Below are positions 41,950 to 51,095 of a stretch of 64,000 bases of DNA, piece by piece. The stretch is from Bin5 sp965221145 (lineage in GTDB: Bacteria; Chloroflexota; Anaerolineae; Caldilineales; Caldilineaceae). Location of the stretch: contig OZ244877.1 of the NCBI GenBank assembly GCA_965221145.1, forward strand, positions 3,720,001 through 3,784,000, in the 5' to 3' direction. The translations under genes were made by a program, and so were the position numbers. Numbering within the stretch: the stretch's first letter is position 1; each line of letters opens with the position of its first letter. A model generated the notes under the pieces. That model ran no database searches. It was not told the origin of the DNA and worked only from the letters and a program-made list of their open reading frames with translations.

Positions 41950-43065
41950 CTATTCGCTGTCTAACCAAGGTATGCGCCGCAACGCGCCCAGGGGATTCAC
42001 GACGCTGGGCAGGTAGTGCTCCACCTTGCGATAAGCGACATTGATACATTCGTATATACCGGCCTCCTGAAAATCATGCAGCAGGTCTGCCAGCATCCGA
42101 CGCGCCAGATCTGCATCGATCAAGGCCAAGGCGTAGAGAACCCAGCCCGAGGCGGTCGCCCAATAAGCGCCGTTCTGGTAGGTATCCCGCTCGATAGGGT
42201 ACCTGGTTTTCAGAAGTCGCTCCCAGTACTCGCCACGCAACAGGTGCCGCACTTGTCCGCGCCAGACATAATCTTGGTAGCGGTCGCGCAGGAAGCTCAA
42301 CAGCCGTTGGCGGCGTTGGCCGTGCATGAAGTCGATATAGACGGCGAACGCGCTTCCCCATATGTCAATCTGATTGCAACCCACTGTCGCCGCGCGAAGA
42401 GCGCCAACCTCATCGTCCCACAGCCGTTCGGCGCCAAGCTCAATGTCTGCGGCGCGCTGGCGGTATAAAGCGGCGTCCTCATCGCATTGTTCACATAGCT
42501 CCGCCATCTCCTTGCAGGCCGCCCAGTAAAGCAAGGATGAGAAAAGCAGATCGCCCGTTTTGGCCACTGTGTCGGTGAATCCATAGGGGGACTGCCGGTG
42601 GCCCGGAGGGATATGCACCATGCCCGCCGGACTGCGAGGCGTGAAGTCAAGTGCCCGTCGCAGTGGCTCCAGGTTCTGGCTGGCGAATTCAAGATCGCCG
42701 GCCTGTTGCACGTATGCATATACCAGGCTGACCATCATTGAGGAGTTGTCGGTGGGCGGATCGCCCAGAGGTGTGTCGGGATGCCCTGCACTGTAGACAG
42801 CGGTTCCATCCACCTGCACACGATCAGGCACGCAGCCGTCGTCACGCTGCTTCCGCAACAGATAGACAATGGCCCTGCGCACCTCATCTGGCTGCAACAG
42901 ATCAAAGACGTTTTGCACCAGATAGGCGCAGTCACGCGTCCACAGCGCCCCGTAGAAGTCCAGCCCGTCTGGCATGTACAGGATCGTGCCATCATGGGCA
43001 GGGGAACGTGCGCCGGCAAGCTCCTTCCGGGCCGCCTCTTCCAGCCAAGCTAACTTCTGCTCCAC
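41950..43065 (-). CDS. Six-hairpin glycosidase-like protein
   Basis: 371 residues. (alpha/alpha)6-barrel type: TILYMPDGLDFYGALWTRDC with the WTRD substrate motif near the start, GHPDTPLGDPPTDNSSMMVSLV, SPYGFTDTVAKTGDLLFSSL, and near the end TYQNGAYWATASGWVLYALAL and AGIYECIN. Related to GH15/GH63-type and amylo-glucosidase-like enzymes. GTG at 43065 is chosen: AAAGG lies 7 nt before it and it follows the permease stop by 14 nt. It likely breaks down the sugar brought in by the importer encoded just upstream; cytoplasmic, no signal. Confidence 0.82.
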   Translation of the reverse strand: MEQKLAWLEEAARKELAGARSPAHDGTILYMPDGLDFYGALWTRDCAYLVQNVFDLLQPDEVRRAIVYLLRKQRDDGCVPDRVQVDGTAVYSAGHPDTPLGDPPTDNSSMMVSLVYAYVQQAGDLEFASQNLEPLRRALDFTPRSPAGMVHIPPGHRQSPYGFTDTVAKTGDLLFSSLLYWAACKEMAELCEQCDEDAALYRQRAADIELGAERLWDDEVGALRAATVGCNQIDIWGSAFAVYIDFMHGQRRQRLLSFLRDRYQDYVWRGQVRHLLRGEYWERLLKTRYPIERDTYQNGAYWATASGWVLYALALIDADLARRMLADLLHDFQEAGIYECINVAYRKVEHYLPSVVNPLGALRRIPWLDSE

Positions 43066-43079
43066 CGATTGACCTTTCG

Positions 43080-44054
43080 CTATTCCTTCGTACCCCGAAG
43101 ATATAGATAGAGTTGTACGAGCGTTATGGCCAACGTAATGATCACCATGAGGACGGCAATGGCCGATGAAAGACCGAAATTCCCAAACTTGAAGGACTCC
43201 TCGTACACCATGATCCCCAGAACCTCGGTCAGACGCGCCGGTCCGCCTTGGGTCAACAGCCAAATCAGTTCAAATTCACGCATACCGCCAATGACGCCGA
43301 GCAGAATGAGTGTGGCGGTGGTCGGACGCAGCAGAGGGATAGTGATAAACCAGGATTGTTGCAGCGGGGAGGTTCCATCAACCGTAGCGGCTTCGATAAT
43401 CTCCTGGTTGATGGATTGCAGGCCGGCCAGGTACAGGACCATGGCAAAGCCAAAGCTGCGCCACACGTTGACGGCGATGGCTGCATAGAGCGCCCACTTG
43501 GGATCGGCCAGCCATGCTCGATCGAGAAATTCCAGACCCAGGGCTGCGAACATCAGGTTTACAATGCCGACGCCTGGCAAAAGCATGAAGCTGAACGTCG
43601 CGCCGATGACTGCGCCGGACAGCACAATCGGGGAGAAGAAGACCGTACGGAAGAACTGTCGGGCGCGCAGCTTGCGGTCCAGCACCAATGCGAGCGGAAG
43701 TCCGATGATGATCTGCAAGGGAACGGTAAGCCCTATCCAAAGCAGGTTATTCTTGAGGGCGGTGAAGAAATGTGTCTGCCCCACGAAAAGACTTACATAG
43801 TTCTCCAGGCCGACAAAGCGCGGCGGGCTGATTGCGTCCCATTCAACAAAGCTGAGGCGAACCGTGAGGATGAGGGGATAGGCAAAAAAGGCGGTATAAA
43901 GAAGGAGGGCGGGAGCAACGAACAACAGCGCGCTGTTGAGGCCGCCACTTGCAAGCCGCCGACGCCACGAGCTTGCCGACGCGGAGGCTGTCGGTGTAGG
44001 CGCGGGCGTTGTTCCCGGATCGGTGTTGGACGAAGATTGATCTGGACTGCTCAT
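43080..44054 (-). CDS. Carbohydrate ABC transporter permease, MalF/UgpA type
   Basis: 324 residues. A Thr/Ser/Ala-rich cytoplasmic N-terminus of about 40, then helix LLFVAPALLLYTAFFAYPLIL, WDAISPPRFVGLENYVSLF, four more helices, and the EAA loop EAATVDGTSPLQQSWFITIPLL near 225. Last helix IAVLMVIITLAITLVQLYLYL. Its start overlaps the stop of the partner permease (ATGA at 44051-44054). The order here is UgpE-type first, UgpA-type second. Confidence 0.93.
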   Translation of the reverse strand: MSSPDQSSSNTDPGTTPAPTPTASASASSWRRRLASGGLNSALLFVAPALLLYTAFFAYPLILTVRLSFVEWDAISPPRFVGLENYVSLFVGQTHFFTALKNNLLWIGLTVPLQIIIGLPLALVLDRKLRARQFFRTVFFSPIVLSGAVIGATFSFMLLPGVGIVNLMFAALGLEFLDRAWLADPKWALYAAIAVNVWRSFGFAMVLYLAGLQSINQEIIEAATVDGTSPLQQSWFITIPLLRPTTATLILLGVIGGMREFELIWLLTQGGPARLTEVLGIMVYEESFKFGNFGLSSAIAVLMVIITLAITLVQLYLYLRGTKE

Positions 44055-44884
44055 CCTTTTAGCGCTCCCGCGGTAAGACCTTGTACGAACTGCCTCTGGG
44101 CAACAAAATAGAACAGCAACGCAGGTAGCGCCACCCAGGTGAGCGCGGCAAAGGCGCGTTCCAGGATCTGGCCCTGGTATCGGAGGTAGTAAACGGTTGC
44201 CAGAGGGGCGGTGCGCATCTCTGGCTTGGTCATGAAGAGAAGCGCCAGGATAAATTCATTCCAACTGCCAATTGCGACAAAGATGCCGGTTGCCGTAAGA
44301 GCCGGAACTGAGAGCGGCATAGCGATGCGCCAGTAGAGTTGTAAGTTGGAGGCGCCATCGACGCGGGCCGCCTCTTCAATTTCCTTGGGCAGGCTGTCGA
44401 AATAGTTCCTCATCATCAGAATGCAGAAGGGAATGTTGGCGGCAGCATAGGGCAAGATCAAGCCCAGATAGTTGTTACGGAGTTTCAACTCCTTGACTAT
44501 CTGAAACAGGGGGATCATGAGGGTCGAAAACGGCAGCATGATTCCCAACAGGAGGAAAACGTAGAAAACTTTGCTGCCGAAAAAAGCTCTGCGCGAGAAC
44601 GCATGCGCGGCCAGAGAGCCGACTAATAGCGTGGCAACCGTGCTGAACGAGGTAACGAGCACGCTGTTGACTAACATGCGGGCGAGGGGCGTTTCGCGGA
44701 AGACCTGGGTCACATTCTCCAAGGTGAAGGAGGCCGGCAAGATACCCAGAAACGACGGTGTCCCCGTTTGCCGGAGGGCTGTCGCCAGCATGTAGAGCAT
44801 TGGGTAGATTGTTACAAGCGTGATCAGGATCAAGGCGATATAGATAAGTATGCGAGGAATGAGTTGCTTTTGTACCGCAGTCAT
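44051..44884 (-). CDS. Carbohydrate ABC transporter permease, MalG/UgpE type
   Basis: 277 residues from ATG 44884. First helix IPRILIYIALILITLVTIYPMLYML, then PASFTLENVTQVFRETPLARML, four further helices, and EAARVDGASNLQLYWRIAMPLSVPAL as the EAA loop. The C-terminus AQRQFVQGLTAGALKG is diagnostic for this branch. Forms the membrane pair with 43080-44054. An ATPase is not encoded locally; MsmK-type shared ATPases are common for such importers. Confidence 0.93.
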   Translation of the reverse strand: MTAVQKQLIPRILIYIALILITLVTIYPMLYMLATALRQTGTPSFLGILPASFTLENVTQVFRETPLARMLVNSVLVTSFSTVATLLVGSLAAHAFSRRAFFGSKVFYVFLLLGIMLPFSTLMIPLFQIVKELKLRNNYLGLILPYAAANIPFCILMMRNYFDSLPKEIEEAARVDGASNLQLYWRIAMPLSVPALTATGIFVAIGSWNEFILALLFMTKPEMRTAPLATVYYLRYQGQILERAFAALTWVALPALLFYFVAQRQFVQGLTAGALKG

Positions 44885-44956
44885 AGACCTGTCTCCGTTG
44901 TTATTGACACAACGCAAACGTATCACATGGTAACAATATGCACAGGATCAGGCGAT

Positions 44957-46231
44957 TTATGACTCATACTTGAAGCTGCGAATGCCGACGACGAACAACA
45001 CGGCCGCCGCGGCGAGCAGGACGCCGATCTCCGGCAAAACGTCGCCAAATCCACCGTTGAACCAGATCAGATCATGAAAGCCGTCCATCGCCCAGGCCAC
45101 GGGCGAGAGATGACCGAGCGTCTGCATGAAATCAGGCACAATTTCCAGCGGCCACCAGGCTCCCCCCAGCGGCGCAAGCGACAGGGACAACAGCAGAACC
45201 AACCCACTGGCCTGGCCATCACTGGTGATCCAGGGCGCGAGGGCGAAGGTGAGGGCGGTGATACAGAGGACAAAGGCGACCATGATGGCGAGCAGCGCCA
45301 GGGGATTGCTGCCGAAGTTCATGCCAGCGACCGCGCCGACAATGAAGACGACGAAATACTGAATCATGCCAAGCGTGAAATAGACGCCGATCTTGCTGCC
45401 GAGGAGCTGCGCCCGCGAGAGAGGCAGCGCCATCAGACGCTGGAGTGTCCACTGGCGGCGCTCGCGCAGGAGGACGGCCATACCGCCCAGCACCGTGAAC
45501 ATGACATACAACGTTCCCATGCCCGGCGCCGACTGGTTGAAGCCATTATCGGAGCCGTCTAGGCTTTCACCAACAGAGCCAGCCGCCGTGAAGCGCACCG
45601 CGGTGGGCCGTTCGCTCAACATCTCCTGCGCCCGCAAATAGAGGGAATGCAGAAAGTCCGCCCGCGTTTCTTCTTCGAGAAGCGGCAACTCTATGGCCGA
45701 GGAAACGTTGTCCAGGAGCGCGCCCGCCACACCTCTTGTCATCGAGGCGCTGTTGACGCGTTGCAGCACCGCGTTCAGACTTTGCAGCACAGGATCGGGC
45801 TGCATCGGGTCGGCTGTCGAGTAGTAGTCGATGTTCGCCCGCTGGAAGTTCTCCAGCGCGGCGGCGTAGCCCGCGTGGACGACGATCAGCGCCCCGGTTC
45901 TCCCTGCGCGGGCGCGATCGATGGCGCGCTCCAGCTGCAACGGTTCATTTTCCAGCCGGCAATAGTCGTCGGCGTCGTTGTCGAACGGGCAGAGAACGAG
46001 CGCATCGTTGGCGGCGCGCAGTTCGTCGATCAACTGTGCCGACATGTCTGTCCGGTCCAGATCGATCAGATCGACTCGCAATCGGGTCGGTCCACCTCCG
46101 CCGATGCGGCCCAGACTCCAGCCAATCACCAGGGTAAGCAGGACGGGTATCACAAGCAGGCCGATCAGGTTGCCCCGTTGTGAGAAGAAGATGCGCAGAT
46201 CGTTGAGAAGGATGGTCAGGATTGGTCGCAT
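44957..46231 (-). CDS. ABC-2 type exporter permease, second of two
   Basis: 424 residues. N-terminal helix LIGLLVIPVLLTLVIGWSLG, a long external domain (about 45-235), then five helices: GTLYVMFTVLGGMAVLL, GMIQYFVVFIVGAVAG, LLAIMVAFVLCITALTFAL and others. The cytoplasmic motif RERRQWTLQRLMALPLSRAQLLGSKI couples to the ATPase. It closes the exporter set ATPase - permease - permease. Substrate unknown; drug, lipid or peptide export are typical. Confidence 0.9.
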   Translation of the reverse strand: MRPILTILLNDLRIFFSQRGNLIGLLVIPVLLTLVIGWSLGRIGGGGPTRLRVDLIDLDRTDMSAQLIDELRAANDALVLCPFDNDADDYCRLENEPLQLERAIDRARAGRTGALIVVHAGYAAALENFQRANIDYYSTADPMQPDPVLQSLNAVLQRVNSASMTRGVAGALLDNVSSAIELPLLEEETRADFLHSLYLRAQEMLSERPTAVRFTAAGSVGESLDGSDNGFNQSAPGMGTLYVMFTVLGGMAVLLRERRQWTLQRLMALPLSRAQLLGSKIGVYFTLGMIQYFVVFIVGAVAGMNFGSNPLALLAIMVAFVLCITALTFALAPWITSDGQASGLVLLLSLSLAPLGGAWWPLEIVPDFMQTLGHLSPVAWAMDGFHDLIWFNGGFGDVLPEIGVLLAAAAVLFVVGIRSFKYES

Positions 46232-46254
46232 GGCCGTGGACGGTCTTTATTGGA

Positions 46255-46275
46255 TTGCGTATTGCGTATTGCGTG
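46255..46275. repeat. TATTGCG short tandem repeat
   Basis: ATTGCGTATTGCGTATTGCG T: three units between the two ABC-2 permease genes, 24 nt from the start of the downstream one. Same word family as 34743-34764. Confidence 0.5.
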
Positions 46276-46321
46276 ATTCATTCAAAATCAACTGTTTCGA
46301 ATGGGATTGGCTTGCATGTGG

Positions 46322-47926
46322 TTACAGGTTCAGTCTGCGCTTGAAGAGCCATGCCCCCAGCAGGAACAGGACGAGACCCTGAGCGAACAGGACCACCAGG
46401 TTGAGTACAATGTCCGTCTGGGCGTTGGCAAGTTTGAAAAACGCGTCCACTCCCCAGTAGATAAGCGAGAACTGCGCGGCCTGATCGGGCAGGGCAAAGC
46501 CGAAGGCGCCGCCCAATACAGCCAGAGTGATGTTGATCATGGGGCCAAATAGCACGACCTGCTCCGGTGTTCTCGCCAGCCCGACAACGAAGACGCCCAG
46601 GCCCGATACACACAGCGCCAGCGCCAGCGTCACCAAGAGGATAGCGGCCAGATTGGCGCCCCATATAAAGGTCGGCTGGCCGATGACGATAGAGGCAATC
46701 AAGGTCAACGCGGCCAGTAGGATCAGGATCTGCAGGAGGACTACGACCAAGTTCCCCAACAGCTTGCCCACCAACAGGTAGATGCGCGGCGTGGGTGAAA
46801 CAATCAGCCGTTGCAGCGTCCACTGCCGACGCTCTTCATAGATGGAATGGATGCCAAAGACGCCGGTAAAGAGGGCGAAGAAGACCGCCTGCGATGCGCC
46901 AATCGGGACGATGATGCGAGCGAATGAAGGAGCTTGCTGCAACGCATCCAGCGGCCGCCGGGTGACGGTGATGTTGCTGGCGCCGGGCGTGATCAGACAG
47001 CCCAAAGGCTCGATTGCCGTCGCATCGAGATTTTGCAGCGCGGCCAGGGACCTGGATATGTCGATACTACTCAGGTCAACATTGCCCAGATCGATTTCGC
47101 TGAGATCGAAATTGTCCAACAAGCTATTGACAGATGTTTCCAGCGTGGCGCTGAGAGCGACATTGACGCGCACAAATTGATTGACGATCCCCGACACAAT
47201 GCTGTAGGCAATGCGGGCCGAGATCGGCCGGCCGTTGTTGGCGTAGACTTCGACGGCCCCGGCTTCGTCGACCGGTTGGGTGCGAAGTCTGCCGTCCTCT
47301 CCGAAAATGAAGCGGGGTATCATCCGGCTACTGAACCCCGGCGGGATGATCACGGCGACTGCGTACTCCCCGCTGTCCACGCCAGCACGCGCCGCGTCGG
47401 CATCAGCGACCGCGGTGGCGTTCAGCAATTCGTCCAACGTGCCTTCTGTGGAGAAGCGGGCGGCGCCGGCCTCTTCGGCATCATCCAGCAGGCTGCATCC
47501 GATCGCAGTGAAATCGAATCCATCGCCGCCGAGCGTATCGGCGCCCGCGGCCGGCTGGGAGAGCAGTATGCCGGCGATTTGATTGCCGAAGTTTAGCGCA
47601 AAGCCACTCTTCAACAGCGTGCTCAGCCCGACTTGGGTATTGCCGAAGGGGAGTGCGATGTCGCTGAGATCGAACGGAAGCGCATCCGGGTTCGTGACCA
47701 GATCGGGCAAGTTTAACTCTTCCTGCAAATCGACGCCCTCGTCCAGGTTGACCACAGCCACGGCGATGTCAGCGAAATCGGGCGTATCAGAGTCGCCTCC
47801 ACCACCGAACGCCAGCCCAATAATCGTTGACAACACCAAGGGCGTTGCGAACGAAAGAAGGATCAAGTTTCGATCGCGAAAAAAGGTGTATAGTTCCTTC
47901 CAGGCAATTGTGATGATTTTACGCAT
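46322..47926 (-). CDS. ABC-2 type exporter permease, first of two
   Basis: 534 residues. N-terminal helix NLILLSFATPLVLSTIIGLAFGG, an unusually large external domain (about 45-350) with repeated acidic hydrophobic segments (NLPDLVTNPDALPFDLSDIALPFG; FDLSEIDLGNVDLSSIDISR), then EERRQWTLQRLIVSPTPRIYLLVGKLLGNLVV and five helices. The motif shared with the partner permease at 44957 shows they are paralogues, likely forming a heterodimer. ATG 47926. Confidence 0.9.
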   Translation of the reverse strand: MRKIITIAWKELYTFFRDRNLILLSFATPLVLSTIIGLAFGGGGDSDTPDFADIAVAVVNLDEGVDLQEELNLPDLVTNPDALPFDLSDIALPFGNTQVGLSTLLKSGFALNFGNQIAGILLSQPAAGADTLGGDGFDFTAIGCSLLDDAEEAGAARFSTEGTLDELLNATAVADADAARAGVDSGEYAVAVIIPPGFSSRMIPRFIFGEDGRLRTQPVDEAGAVEVYANNGRPISARIAYSIVSGIVNQFVRVNVALSATLETSVNSLLDNFDLSEIDLGNVDLSSIDISRSLAALQNLDATAIEPLGCLITPGASNITVTRRPLDALQQAPSFARIIVPIGASQAVFFALFTGVFGIHSIYEERRQWTLQRLIVSPTPRIYLLVGKLLGNLVVVLLQILILLAALTLIASIVIGQPTFIWGANLAAILLVTLALALCVSGLGVFVVGLARTPEQVVLFGPMINITLAVLGGAFGFALPDQAAQFSLIYWGVDAFFKLANAQTDIVLNLVVLFAQGLVLFLLGAWLFKRRLNL

Positions 47927-47998
47927 GAACCAGGGGAAAGATGTGCGGGCCGGTTAGATGTTCGCAGAAAACGGGCAAACAGAGAGCAAGGTTGGGAT

Positions 47999-49003
47999 TC
48001 AGTCTCGCAGCGCGCGGCCTGTCAAGGCCAGAAAGACGGCCTCGAGGTCCGGCTCGCGCACTGCGACAGAGTGGATTTCGATGCCGGCGGCGTCAAGCAG
48101 CTGGATAATCTGGGGGAGCGCTGTGCGTCCCCGTTTGGCGAAGGCGATGAGGCGCGCGGGCGTGGACTCGCTGATCTCATCACTTAGCTGCTCAGGCGGA
48201 TTGTAGAGCAGACGCGTTACACCGGCGGCCTGCCGTTGAATGCGTTCGAGCAGTTCATCCGTCACCGCCTGCGTGCCGGTCGTAAATTCCAGCCGGTCTT
48301 CTTCGCCCACCTGCTGCGTCAACTCGGCCTGCGTGCCCATGGCGATGATCGCGCCGTGGTCCATGATGCCAACGCGATCGCTCAGTTCCTGGGCCTCCTC
48401 CATCAGGTGCGTCGTATAGAGCACGGTCATGCCATGTTCGTCGCGCAGCTGTTTGACGGTATCCAGGATGCGGCGCCGGCTCTGCGGGTCAATGCCGACG
48501 GTCGGTTCGTCCATGTAGATGAGTTGGGGCCGGTGCAGCAGGCCGACAGCGATGTTGACGCGGCGCTTCATGCCGCCGGAGAAGGTGTCGATACGATCGT
48601 TCTGCCGGTCGGACAGGTCCACGAATTCGATCAGTTCATCGACACGCTGCTTGAGCGCCTTCCCGCGCATCGCGTACATTCTGCCAAAGAAGAGCAGGTT
48701 CTGGCGCGCGCTGAGTTCGGGATAAAGGGCGATTTCCTGGGGGACGAAGCCCATCAGGCGCTTGGCCGCCATCGGCTGCCGGGTGATCGAATGGCCGCCG
48801 ATCACGGCATCCCCCTCGGTGGGCGTCACCAACCCGCTGATCATCGAGATCGTCGTTGTCTTGCCGGCCCCGTTTGGACCCAGCAGGCTGAAAATCTCAC
48901 CCTGCTGGATGTCCAGGTCGACGCCCTTGACCGCCTCTATGTTTGTGCCGTCGGCGCGTTTGTAGGTTTTGCGCAGGTTGCTGGTCAGGACCATTGTTGG
49001 CAT
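47999..49003 (-). CDS. ABC exporter ATP-binding protein
   Basis: 334 residues. Walker A GPNGAGKTT at 42-50, Q-loop FVPQEIALYPELSARQNLLF, signature FSGGMKRRVNIAVGLLHRP, Walker B LIYMDEPTVGIDP, and switch His in VLYTTHLMEEAQELSDRVGIMDHG. The C-terminal 100 residues form the extra domain seen in DrrA/NatA-type ATPases. It drives the two ABC-2 permeases encoded next. It is preceded on the transcript by two strong hairpins (49092-49163), which may separate its expression from the sugar-binding-protein gene. Confidence 0.95.
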   Translation of the reverse strand: MPTMVLTSNLRKTYKRADGTNIEAVKGVDLDIQQGEIFSLLGPNGAGKTTTISMISGLVTPTEGDAVIGGHSITRQPMAAKRLMGFVPQEIALYPELSARQNLLFFGRMYAMRGKALKQRVDELIEFVDLSDRQNDRIDTFSGGMKRRVNIAVGLLHRPQLIYMDEPTVGIDPQSRRRILDTVKQLRDEHGMTVLYTTHLMEEAQELSDRVGIMDHGAIIAMGTQAELTQQVGEEDRLEFTTGTQAVTDELLERIQRQAAGVTRLLYNPPEQLSDEISESTPARLIAFAKRGRTALPQIIQLLDAAGIEIHSVAVREPDLEAVFLALTGRALRD

Positions 49004-49091
49004 TGCGTCTGCTCATCATTCGCGGGCAGTTGCCGTGTGCTATTCGCTGCACGCCCGAGTACGGCACGCCACCCGCATTGAAACAATTGAA

Positions 49092-49163
49092 CGATGCTGC
49101 AGTGTCCGGCAGATGGAGTGCAGCATCGTCCAAGTGCCCGGTCAGGGCAGAGGATGACCGGGC
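49092..49163 (-). terminator. Two tandem perfect hairpins behind the sugar-binding-protein gene
   Basis: Hairpin 1: 49136-49144 (GCCCGGTCA) with 49155-49163, 9 bp, 10-nt loop. Hairpin 2: 49092-49101 (CGATGCTGCA) with 49119-49128, 10 bp, 17-nt loop. Neither is followed by a U-run on the minus strand, so they fit mRNA-stabilising or partial-termination structures of the kind found after binding-protein genes. Confidence 0.6.
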
Positions 49164-49213
49164 GCCCCATGTTTCTCAACACCATTTCGGCATTGGGCTG
49201 CATTGCACGCAGA

Positions 49214-50533
49214 TCACGACCCGAGCGCGACCTGAGCCGCCTGCACCTTGTCCATCTCTTCCTGTATGTCAGCGCCCGTGAGGAAGACCGCCTGTGTGGC
49301 ATCCTCAAGACCGGCAATGACTTCAGGGGAAAGGGCAATGACGCCCCATTGCGTAGCGCCTGGTCGTGCATAGTGCGCTTCAACGCTGGCATCGAAAGCG
49401 GCTTCGCCCGTAGGCTGAACGGTCATACCCTTAAGGACCGGACCAAACGTCACGGACATCAGTTCCTGGTAGGCATCGCTGACCATCGCCACCGCCATTT
49501 TGATTGCTCCCTCTTTGCGCGGTGAGGGCGAATCTTTCCAGACGCCAATGCTCATGGGAATATAGAAGTAGAGTTGGCCAGGTTGCAGACCGGGCTGCGC
49601 CGGCGGCATGTCCCCATAGCGCCAAACCGGCCAATAGTCAGGATTGGCGCGGGGTCCTGGCTCGGTCTCGTAGGCGTAATGCATGGCCGCTTTGCCGGCA
49701 GCGATCAGTTGATCATGATCGCTCCAGGCAATGGCGAAGGGGTTTTTACCGAAACAGCCATCGTCAAACATCATCTTGTAGTTTACCATCGTCTGCACCC
49801 AGACGTCCCCATTCCATGGCAATTCACCACTTGCCGCCTTGAGCATAGCGTCTTTCTCGATCTGACCGGCGAGATAATCGAGCCAGACGCTACTCTGTCC
49901 ACCTTTGCCCGGGAAGGTGACCGGTGTGGTGACGCCCGCGTCAATAAGGGCCTGGCACAGTTCGCGGAAACCGGCGTAGTCGCTCGGCAGTTCGCTGGCG
50001 CCGACCTTTTCCAGCAGTTCCAGGCTGTATGCCAGGCCACCGGCGCCGGCCTTCCAGTACGGGATCACCAACATGTGCTCTCCCGTCGGGTCACGCATTT
50101 CGGCGCGCTCGATCACACCTTCCTTGAACCGATCTCGCCAGTTTGCGCCATACTCTTCTGCCATGTGACCTTCCATCGGCTCAAGGAAGACGATCAAGGG
50201 GGCCTGGTCGATGAGGCCCCATCCCATGAGATCGGGCAACTCGTCGGCGGCCGCGGCTGTCTTGAGGATGGTGGCGTAGTCGTCCTGGATCGCCAGGTTG
50301 TAGGAATAACCCGGCGCCAACTCTTCCAGCAGATTCAGGTGGGGGTCAGGTGACTTCAACTCGCCCGTATAGAACCACGTCCAGTAATCGAGTGTGACTA
50401 TCTCGTCTGCCGCCGGCGCCGGCGCGGGCATCCCTCCCGGCGCGCAGGCCGTAAGCACCAGGCCGGTGCTCGTCACTGCGGTTAGCCGCATGAAATCACG
50501 TCGCGTGAACAGCTGAGATCTTGTGTGAGCCAT
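49214..50533 (-). CDS. Carbohydrate ABC transporter substrate-binding lipoprotein, family 1
   Basis: 439 residues. Twin-arginine RRDF at 11-14 and lipobox LVLTAC (Cys30) mark an exported lipoprotein. The mature part begins VTLDYWTWFYTGEL, and PVTFPGKGGQSSVWLDYLAG plus MHYAYETEPGPRANPDYW follow sugar-binding family patterns. ATG 50533 follows GAGGAGAG. It belongs functionally with the permeases at 43080-44884 but is separated from them by the exporter genes. A MITE-like element ends 20 nt upstream of the start, in the leader. Confidence 0.92.
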   Translation of the reverse strand: MAHTRSQLFTRRDFMRLTAVTSTGLVLTACAPGGMPAPAPAADEIVTLDYWTWFYTGELKSPDPHLNLLEELAPGYSYNLAIQDDYATILKTAAAADELPDLMGWGLIDQAPLIVFLEPMEGHMAEEYGANWRDRFKEGVIERAEMRDPTGEHMLVIPYWKAGAGGLAYSLELLEKVGASELPSDYAGFRELCQALIDAGVTTPVTFPGKGGQSSVWLDYLAGQIEKDAMLKAASGELPWNGDVWVQTMVNYKMMFDDGCFGKNPFAIAWSDHDQLIAAGKAAMHYAYETEPGPRANPDYWPVWRYGDMPPAQPGLQPGQLYFYIPMSIGVWKDSPSPRKEGAIKMAVAMVSDAYQELMSVTFGPVLKGMTVQPTGEAAFDASVEAHYARPGATQWGVIALSPEVIAGLEDATQAVFLTGADIQEEMDKVQAAQVALGS

Positions 50534-50553
50534 GAGTCTGTCTCTCCTCGTGT

Positions 50554-50671
50554 TAATGTGGATCCCATTCGAAACCGCGACTTTTCTCACGGGCTACACC
50601 CTGGGATCGCAGGCGTCCCGCCTGCCCTTACGCAATACGCAAGTTCTTGGTCTCATTTGGGATTTACATTA
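50554..50671. mobile_element. MITE-like element, TAATGTG family, copy 2
   Basis: 118 bp with the best-preserved ends: TAATGTGGATCCCA and, inverted, TAATGTAAATCCCA (12 of 14 identical). It lies between the promoter at 50952-50982 and the binding-protein start, so it is transcribed as part of the leader. The following stretch to 50950 shows no gene. Confidence 0.7.
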
Positions 50672-50951
50672 GTACTGTAGTTGGACCTCGATTTTCGATA
50701 GCCTTCTACGGACACACTTAGAAACAGGCTGTTCTGGGGGAAACAGGTTCTACAGTTCCACTTCCTCCTTTCGCCTCCAGTTCCCGCACAGATTACAGGC
50801 AATGAAGGCGCCAAAGCCATTGATGCCGCACGCTTTCCGGGATTTCTTCCAGTTCGACAACACGATGGATACAGGCGTCAATAGTGCAAACGAGTAGTCA
50901 GGGAATGGCTACTGATGTGAAGCGTCAACTGATATAGACAAGTCTCAGGGC

Positions 50952-50982
50952 AGTATACCACTTGCTGCGCGCCGGTTGTCAA
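50952..50982 (-). promoter_or_regulatory. Promoter of the sugar importer/exporter operon
   Basis: Minus strand: TTGACA (50982-50977), 19-nt spacer, TATACT (50957-50952). Hexamers are strong but the spacer is long, as in activator- or regulator-dependent promoters. Initiation near 50945 gives a leader of about 410 nt. Confidence 0.55.
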
Positions 50983-50987
50983 GTCAC

Positions 50988-51005
50988 TTGCACCCGCGGG
51001 TGCAA
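50988..51005. promoter_or_regulatory. 18-bp perfect palindrome, probable operator
   Basis: TTGCACCCGCGGGTGCAA is its own reverse complement, with a central CG, and abuts the -35 hexamer at 50977-50982. The TTGnnnnnCGnnnnnCAA shape is like LacI-family operators, usual for sugar importers. No LacI-type gene is in the window. Confidence 0.7.
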
Positions 51006-51095
51006 TTCAAAATGAAGGTGAGTTTTTGGATCGCACCTGGTCAACTTCACTGACATGAGCGATCCTCTGGACCAGTTGACTCCTAATCCGGCACA

